Positions 59,030-64,000 of a DNA stretch of 64,000 nucleotides are shown here, piece by piece. A program made the position numbers and the translations under genes. The stretch's first letter is position 1. Every line of letters starts with the position of its first letter. The notes beneath the pieces were generated by a model. It worked only from the letters and a program-made list of their open reading frames with translations, had not been told where the DNA came from and searched no databases. This DNA comes from Muricauda sp. SCSIO 64092 (GTDB lineage: Bacteria > Bacteroidota > Bacteroidia > Flavobacteriales > Flavobacteriaceae): the NCBI RefSeq assembly GCF_023016285.1, contig NZ_CP095413.1:5625804-5689803 (forward strand), given 5' to 3'.

Positions 59030-59873
59030 CTACTTTTAACATTCGGAAATTACCAAAAATATCCTTTCGTAATTCCACTTGCCCAAAATCATTTTCCAAC
59101 ATTAGTTTTTTACTTTCCGATGACAGGTATTGATTGATTTCCAAAAACAATCCACCCCTCGGTTTAAGCTGTTTTTTGGCAAATTGGACAATGGCCCTAT
59201 AAAATAGCAACGGATCTTTATCTGAAACAAACAATGCCCTATGGGGTTCATATTTTGTGACATTGTCCCGCATTTCCACCTTCTCCAATTCCCTAACATA
59301 GGGGGGATTGGAAACGATGATTTCAAATTTGTGGTCCAAGGTCAGTTCAGGATTCAGGATATCGGCTTCCATAAAATGGATATCAACCTGATTGGTCCTT
59401 GCATTTTGCCTTGCTACTTCCAGGGCTCCTTTGGAAATGTCCATGGCAAAAACCTGGGCATTTGGAAATGCTTTTGACAGGCTAATGGCTATACAGCCAC
59501 TTCCCGTTCCGATGTCCAGGATATTGAATTCCGAATTTTGGGTTTTCAATTCCCCGATGACCCACTCCACAAGTTCCTCAGTTTCCGGCCTTGGTATCAG
59601 CACATGCTTGTTTACCCTTAATTCAATATCCCTGAAATAAGCCTTTCCCAAAATGTACTGTACAGGTTCTTCCAACTTAAGACGGGCGAGCCCCTCAAAA
59701 AAAGGTTGCTCCTCACTTTTGCTAAGGACATATTCTGGTTGCAAGGCCAAAATAAAGCGTTCCAATTTCAGATAATGCTCCAGAAATAGTGAAAAGAAGC
59801 TATCCACTTCTGTTTTGGGATAGATATCATCCAGTTCCTTATGGAATAGGGTCTTTATTTCCTTGAGGAGCAT
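59019..59873 (-). CDS. prmC: Peptide chain release factor N5-glutamine methyltransferase
   Basis: 284 residues. An N-terminal helical domain precedes a Rossmann methyltransferase with ILDIGTGSGCIAI as SAM site and the NPPY motif (about 187-190), which holds the glutamine of the release factor GGQ loop. It methylates RF1 and RF2. It sits two bases after the GNAT gene and overlaps the LOG gene. Confidence 0.95.
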
Positions 59874-59875
59874 TT

Positions 59876-60352
59876 TTAGAACGTATTTAGCATTCGAACC
59901 GTACAGGCATGGTGGCCCGTATCTCCCAGGGCTTCCTTAAGATAGGTAAATCCCTTTTTTTGGTATAGGCCCTGCGCGGCATTCATGTAGGGCATGGTTT
60001 CCAAATAGCAAGCTTCAAAACCAAATTCCCTGGCCGACGCCAAACAGGCCTCAAGTAGTTGGGTGGCAATACCTTTTCCCCTGGCTTTTTTTGAAACGTA
60101 CATTTTTTGGAGCTCGCAAATATTGCCATCATAATTGTCCAATGGGGCTATCCCCCCACATCCTATTATTTCTTCACCATTTTCAGCTACGTAGAACACT
60201 GACAATGGTCTTTGATAGGTCTGGAACATACGGTCCAATGCTTTATCCCCATAAGCGGTCCCAACCTTTGGAACGCCCATTTCCTCCAAGGTGGATCGTA
60301 TTAAATGGGCCACTTGTGAATTGTCCTTCAGTGCTATTTTTCGAATCCGCAC
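59876..60352 (-). CDS. GNAT family N-acetyltransferase
   Basis: 158 residues. The acetyl-CoA site appears as LQKMYVSKKARGKGIATQLLEACL, with the QRGKG-like RGKG turn, and a preceding strand IGCGGIAPLDN. It transfers an acetyl group to an unknown amine. First gene of the minus-strand unit ending with ligA, divergent from ribD. Confidence 0.92.
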   Translation of the reverse strand: MRIRKIALKDNSQVAHLIRSTLEEMGVPKVGTAYGDKALDRMFQTYQRPLSVFYVAENGEEIIGCGGIAPLDNYDGNICELQKMYVSKKARGKGIATQLLEACLASAREFGFEACYLETMPYMNAAQGLYQKKGFTYLKEALGDTGHHACTVRMLNTF

Positions 60353-60389
60353 AATACTTGTTTGCTAATTTAAATGGTATTTTTATTGC

Positions 60390-61439
60390 GTGAAGATAAG
60401 GCATAAATATATGCTCAGGGCCATTGAATTGGGCAAGAATGCGTTCGGCTCCGCAGCTCCAAATCCAATGGTAGGATGTTGTATTGTGCACAATGACATC
60501 ATTATTGGAGAAGGTTTCACCAGTGCTTATGGCGGGGCCCACGCAGAAGTCAATGCCATAAATTCCGTAACGGATAAGGCATTGTTGCCGGAATCCGTCC
60601 TATATGTTACCCTGGAACCCTGTTCCCATTTTGGAAATACCCCACCATGCAGTGATTTGATCATTCGCCATCAAATTCCAAAAGTAGTTATTGGACTAAA
60701 AGACCCACATACCAAGGTAGCGGGCAAAGGAGTTGAAAAGCTTAAGGCTGCAGGGGTTTCGGTGGAAGTTGGGATACTCGAGGAAGCCTGTAGGGCACAT
60801 CACAAAAGGTTTTTGACCTATCATGAAAAAAAGAGGCCATTTATTATCTTAAAGTGGGCACAAAGTTGGGATGGTTTTATTGCTCCCACCCCAGATAAAA
60901 GAACAGCATCCCCAAAACCCTTTTGGATTACCAACACCTACTCCAGGCAATTGGTCCATCAATGGCGAAGCAGGGAGCAGGCCATTTTGGTAGGAACCCA
61001 AACCGCACTTGCGGACAATCCAAAATTGGACGTACGCCACTGGAAAGGCAAAAATCCGACCCGAATAGTTTTGGACCGGTCCTTAAAGATTCCAAAAGAA
61101 TACAATGTGTTGGACGGTACCGTCAAAACCATTGTGCTTACTGAAGTTGATACGCAATCGAATTCCGGCGGTTTGATATTTGAAGTGATGGATTTTGAAA
61201 AGGAACTGGCCCATCAAGTTTGCAAGGTTCTCTATCAGCATCATATTGCCTCGGTCCTTATAGAAGGAGGTGCTAAAACACTTGAGACCTTTATAGAGTC
61301 CAATTTATGGGACGAAGCACGGATATTTAAAGGACAGGCAACCCTGACCTCCGGGATTCGGGCACCAAAGATATCCGGAAAAATACAATCCATCGCCTCT
61401 CTGTTGGGCGACTCCTTAACCCTTTTAAAGTATGATTAA
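60390..61439 (+). CDS. ribD: Bifunctional riboflavin biosynthesis deaminase/reductase
   Basis: 349 residues from a GTG start (KIRHKYMLRAIELG); the ATG at 60411 is a possible shorter start. The deaminase half has the zinc site H51-A-E53 and EPCSHFGNTPPC (C78, C87). The reductase half contains KWAQSWDGFIAP, AILVGTQTALADNPKLDVR and LIEGGAKTLETFI. It performs the second and third steps from GTP to riboflavin. No FMN riboswitch is seen in the 37-base divergent gap. It heads a four-gene unit with overlapping ends. Confidence 0.96.
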   Translation: MKIRHKYMLRAIELGKNAFGSAAPNPMVGCCIVHNDIIIGEGFTSAYGGAHAEVNAINSVTDKALLPESVLYVTLEPCSHFGNTPPCSDLIIRHQIPKVVIGLKDPHTKVAGKGVEKLKAAGVSVEVGILEEACRAHHKRFLTYHEKKRPFIILKWAQSWDGFIAPTPDKRTASPKPFWITNTYSRQLVHQWRSREQAILVGTQTALADNPKLDVRHWKGKNPTRIVLDRSLKIPKEYNVLDGTVKTIVLTEVDTQSNSGGLIFEVMDFEKELAHQVCKVLYQHHIASVLIEGGAKTLETFIESNLWDEARIFKGQATLTSGIRAPKISGKIQSIASLLGDSLTLLKYD

Positions 61440-62037
61440 AAACATTATCCTTGATTTTGGGGACATCTTTATTAATCTGGACAAACCTGCGACAGCACTT
61501 GAAATGACCAGATATGGTTTTGCTGAAATCACACCGGAATTGGATACCCTCTTCAAGAACTATGAAATGGGATTGGTCAGTTCCGATGACTTCTTAAATC
61601 ATACCGGACATCTTTTTCCAAAAGCGAGCAGACAGAACCTCATTGATGCCTGGAATGCCATTCTTTTGGATTTTCCCGATGAACGCCTGGAATATGTGGA
61701 ATCCCTCGCCAAGGAAGGACACTACCGTCTTTTTCTACTTAGTAATACCAATGAAATTCATATAGATTACGTGAAAGAGACCATGGGAATTGGGAAATTC
61801 CAACGTTTTAAAAATTCTTTTGAAGTTTTCTACCTTTCGTACGAAATGGGAAAACGTAAACCTGACTTAGCTATATTTCAACAAGTTCTGGATGGGAATG
61901 GACTTATTTCCGAGGAAACCCTTTTTGTGGACGATACCAAAGAGAATACGGATGCGGCTTCCCGTTTGGGCATCAAGACCTGGAATCTGATCGTGGGCAA
62001 AGAGGATATTACCGAACTAAAGGCCCATCTCCAATGA
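61432..62037 (+). CDS. HAD family hydrolase
   Basis: 201 residues. Motif I is IILDFGDIF (D8, D11), motif II LLSNTNE, and motif IV FVDDTKENTDAA; the cap region is helical, as in subfamily IA. It resembles the small phosphatases often encoded after ribD in flavobacteria, and could dephosphorylate a riboflavin intermediate, though this is only positional inference. It overlaps ribD by eight bases. Confidence 0.9.
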   Translation: MIKNIILDFGDIFINLDKPATALEMTRYGFAEITPELDTLFKNYEMGLVSSDDFLNHTGHLFPKASRQNLIDAWNAILLDFPDERLEYVESLAKEGHYRLFLLSNTNEIHIDYVKETMGIGKFQRFKNSFEVFYLSYEMGKRKPDLAIFQQVLDGNGLISEETLFVDDTKENTDAASRLGIKTWNLIVGKEDITELKAHLQ

Positions 62038-62897
62038 TAGATTTGGCCTTGAGCGTACTTTGCTCCAGTCTCATCTTTGTAGTCTTCAAATTGTTTTCGG
62101 TCTATAAGGTCCATACCTTATCGGCCATAATTACCAACTATGTCGTGGCCAGTATCTGTGGATTGGTATTCAATCCTTTAACCATCAGCCTGCCACAGCT
62201 TATGTCCAAACCTTGGTTTTTGGGCACCGTACTGCTTGGGGTATTTTTCCTTTTGGTGTTCAACATTATGGCCAAATCTTCCCAAATTAATGGGGTGGGC
62301 GTTACTTCCGTGGCTACAAAAATGTCTTTGGTGGTTCCTGTGTTGTTCGCCGTCATGCATTATAGGGATAAACTGTCCATTCTTCAGATTATGGGAATTA
62401 TCCTGGCGCTTGCTGCGGTTTATCTAGCCTCCAGTAGGGAAAGTGGCCTAAAGATGGAGAGGAACCATTTGTGGTTGCCCGTATTGGTATTTCTCGGTTC
62501 CGGATGTATTGATACCAGCATCAAATTTATTCAAGAAGGGTATTTAATGGACAGTGACTATCCTATTTTTTCTTCTACGGTTTTTGGAGCTGCCGCCCTT
62601 TCCGGTTTTGTTTTTCTTGGGATAAAGGGCACAGGAACCGCTGCAAACTTTCGTTTTAAAAGTGTATTGGGCGGGATTTGTCTGGGAATCCCCAATTATT
62701 TTTCCATCTTCTTTTTGCTAAGGGCCCTCAACCATGACAGTTTGAACAGTGCCTCCATATTTACCATTAACAATGTCGCCATTGTATTGTTCACTACCTT
62801 GCTCGGTATTATCCTGTTCAAAGAGATTTTGACCTCAAAAAACTGGCTTGGGGTAGGTCTTGCAGTAATCAGTATTGTTTTGGTAGCTTTGTTTTGA
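62034..62897 (+). CDS. EamA/DMT family transporter
   Basis: 287 residues, almost wholly hydrophobic, with about ten membrane helices in two EamA-type halves (VTSVATKMSLVVPVLFAVMH in half 1, ASIFTINNVAIVLFTTLLGIILFKEILTSKNWLGVGLAVISIV in half 2). It is likely an inner-membrane permease for a small metabolite; the substrate is unknown. It overlaps the HAD gene by four bases and the YigZ gene by one base. Confidence 0.9.
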   Translation: MIDLALSVLCSSLIFVVFKLFSVYKVHTLSAIITNYVVASICGLVFNPLTISLPQLMSKPWFLGTVLLGVFFLLVFNIMAKSSQINGVGVTSVATKMSLVVPVLFAVMHYRDKLSILQIMGIILALAAVYLASSRESGLKMERNHLWLPVLVFLGSGCIDTSIKFIQEGYLMDSDYPIFSSTVFGAAALSGFVFLGIKGTGTAANFRFKSVLGGICLGIPNYFSIFFLLRALNHDSLNSASIFTINNVAIVLFTTLLGIILFKEILTSKNWLGVGLAVISIVLVALF

Positions 62898-63508
62898 TGT
62901 ATTCCCCATCCGATAGCTATAAAACCATTGCCCAACCATCAACAGTAGTACTTTTCAAAGATCGGAAGAGCAAGTTCTATGGTCAGGCCTTTCCATTGGA
63001 AACGCTAGAAGAGGTAAAACCTATCTTGGAATCCCTGAAAAAACAGTACCCTTCGGCAAACCACTTTTGTTATGCCTGGCAAATGGGCATTGGAAACCCG
63101 CACTATCGGGCCAATGATGACGGGGAACCTAAAAATTCGGCTGGAATGCCCATTTATGGACAGATCCAATCCTTTGAAGTGACCAATATTCTTCTGGTGG
63201 TCGTTCGTGTGTTTGGAGGTGCCAAACTAGGGGTAAGTGGATTGATCAATGCCTATAGAACAGCATCCCAAATGGCTTTGGAAACCGCAGTCATCGAGGA
63301 ACGATTGATCCAAACCATTTTAGAACTGCAATTCCAGTACGACCGGATGAATGAGGTGATGCGTACGTTAAAAAGGTGTAAGGTCCAAATTATTTCACAG
63401 AAGATGGAAATTCAATGTCTCCTTAAAATTGCAGTGCCCAAGAGCGAGACGGAAAAAGTACGACAGGGATTGGAAAAAATCCGGCATTTAAATATTGCGA
63501 TACTTTAA
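62897..63508 (+). CDS. YigZ family protein (UPF0029)
   Basis: The ATG at 62897 overlaps the transporter stop (TGATG); 203 residues. The N-terminal Impact/UPF0029 domain has FYGQAFPLE, ANHFCYAWQMG, NDDGEPKNSAGMPIYGQI and VVRVFGGAKLGVSGLINAY; a smaller C-terminal domain follows. Members may act in translation control or peptide handling, but no activity is firmly set. Its stop shares TTAA with the convergent thioesterase. Confidence 0.93.
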   Translation: MYSPSDSYKTIAQPSTVVLFKDRKSKFYGQAFPLETLEEVKPILESLKKQYPSANHFCYAWQMGIGNPHYRANDDGEPKNSAGMPIYGQIQSFEVTNILLVVVRVFGGAKLGVSGLINAYRTASQMALETAVIEERLIQTILELQFQYDRMNEVMRTLKRCKVQIISQKMEIQCLLKIAVPKSETEKVRQGLEKIRHLNIAIL

Positions 63509-63900
63509 TCCAATTTGTCTAAAATGTATTTTGGACATTTCATGGGTTTTAAGGTGTGTTTATCCATAAATGCCAAAACCGTAGAGGCTTCTGCCAATAA
63601 CTCCCCACTTTCATTGCGGATTTTATAATCGAAGGTGATCTTTACCATAGGTCTGTTTACCAATATGGTTTCAATTGTAAGAAGGTCATCGTACTTAGCA
63701 GATTTTTTGTAATCGATTTGTAGGTGTATTACGGGAAGGATAATTCCATCCTCTTCCATTTCCTTATAAGTTAACCCGAGTTTACGTAGCCACTCCGTGC
63801 GTCCAATTTCCAGATAGTCAACATAATTGCCATGGTATACCACACCCATTTGATCCGTTTCCGCATAGCGGACGCGGAAAGAAAAGTGATTTAAATTCAT
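63505..63900 (-). CDS. YbgC/FadM-type acyl-CoA thioesterase
   Basis: 131 residues with a hotdog fold. The active-site segment RYAETDQMGVVYHGNYVDYLEIGR contains the aspartate of the YbgC/4HBT-I type (ETDQMG), and PVIHLQIDYKKSAKYDD follows. It probably hydrolyses short acyl-CoA thioesters. It is distinct from the hotdog protein at 6435-6833. The 100 bases upstream to the window edge are AT-rich with a nine-T run and no further gene. Confidence 0.93.
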   Translation of the reverse strand: MNLNHFSFRVRYAETDQMGVVYHGNYVDYLEIGRTEWLRKLGLTYKEMEEDGIILPVIHLQIDYKKSAKYDDLLTIETILVNRPMVKITFDYKIRNESGELLAEASTVLAFMDKHTLKPMKCPKYILDKLD

Positions 63901-64000
63901 TTTGTTTCGCGAAAAAGTATATATTTATAGGCTTGGTAACCGCGATTGAAACATGCGAAAAAAAAAGTACATTTTCAACGGGTAAATGATTTTTTTTTTA

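Noticed and set aside
60353..60389. FMN riboswitch before ribD
   Set aside because: The gap is only 37 bases, too short for the aptamer, and no conserved element is seen.

Overview
The window reads as a chromosomal segment of a marine-type Flavobacteriaceae (Bacteroidota), probably close to Muricauda/Allomuricauda. This is inferred from gene content, not from a marker-gene match. Supporting signs are a PorP/SprF-like protein with a SPOR-like tail, an RprX/RprY-type two-component pair, a bacillithiol-system YtxJ protein, DUF5686, DUF4835, DUF6503 and DUF6913 families, many short lipoprotein signals ending in S-C or A-C, and repeated use of the Bacteroidota promoter element TAnnTTTG. I see no rRNA, tRNA, CRISPR array, insertion sequence or integrase.

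Layout. 1-9200: a partial membrane protein, an ABC-F ATPase, a TlpA-like lipoprotein, a reductase-transaldolase pair, the SRP RNA gene (ffs, minus strand, own promoter and T-run), then a three-gene unit (glutaminyl cyclotransferase, thioesterase, beta-helix lipoprotein) and an orphan LytTR protein. 9300-12400: a 47-residue lipoprotein, a strong terminator, and a TPR sensor kinase with its overlapping response regulator. 12500-26600: mostly single genes (glyA, ytxJ, clpB, TetR, PorP-SPOR, smpB, DUF5686, pcm). 26630-33940: eight tightly packed plus-strand genes (Gfo/Idh, hbd, DUF1015, YggS, exonuclease-GIY-YIG, K+ channel, miaA, gluconokinase).

33950-35400 is accessory: a toxin-antitoxin pair whose toxin is frameshifted in a homopolymer, a REP-like inverted repeat, and an exact 22-bp tandem array of 13 units. 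35400-47800 is a long minus-strand core block: rprYX, coaE-YbbR-glycosyltransferase, fabI, recN-DUF4835-coaBC-rpoZ-bamD and dapA-DUF6913. 47840-52500 is a second accessory segment: about 750 bases without a convincing gene, then two adjacent metallo-beta-lactamase-fold genes. The first is ComEC-like and cytoplasmic. The second is exported, has altered metal ligands and is fused to pentapeptide repeats and a two-helix membrane domain. This pair is the best candidate for an undescribed system. 52500-56400 carries small conserved proteins, a DUF3089 hydrolase and an AT-rich OmpA-like protein. 56400-64000 holds ligA-LOG-prmC-GNAT (minus) facing ribD-HAD-EamA-YigZ (plus), and a YbgC-type thioesterase.

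Many convergent genes end within a few bases of each other and share TTAA as overlapping stop codons. Nine genes or operons have an exact TAnnTTTG box 5-20 bases before the likely transcript start, and some of these decide between candidate start codons.
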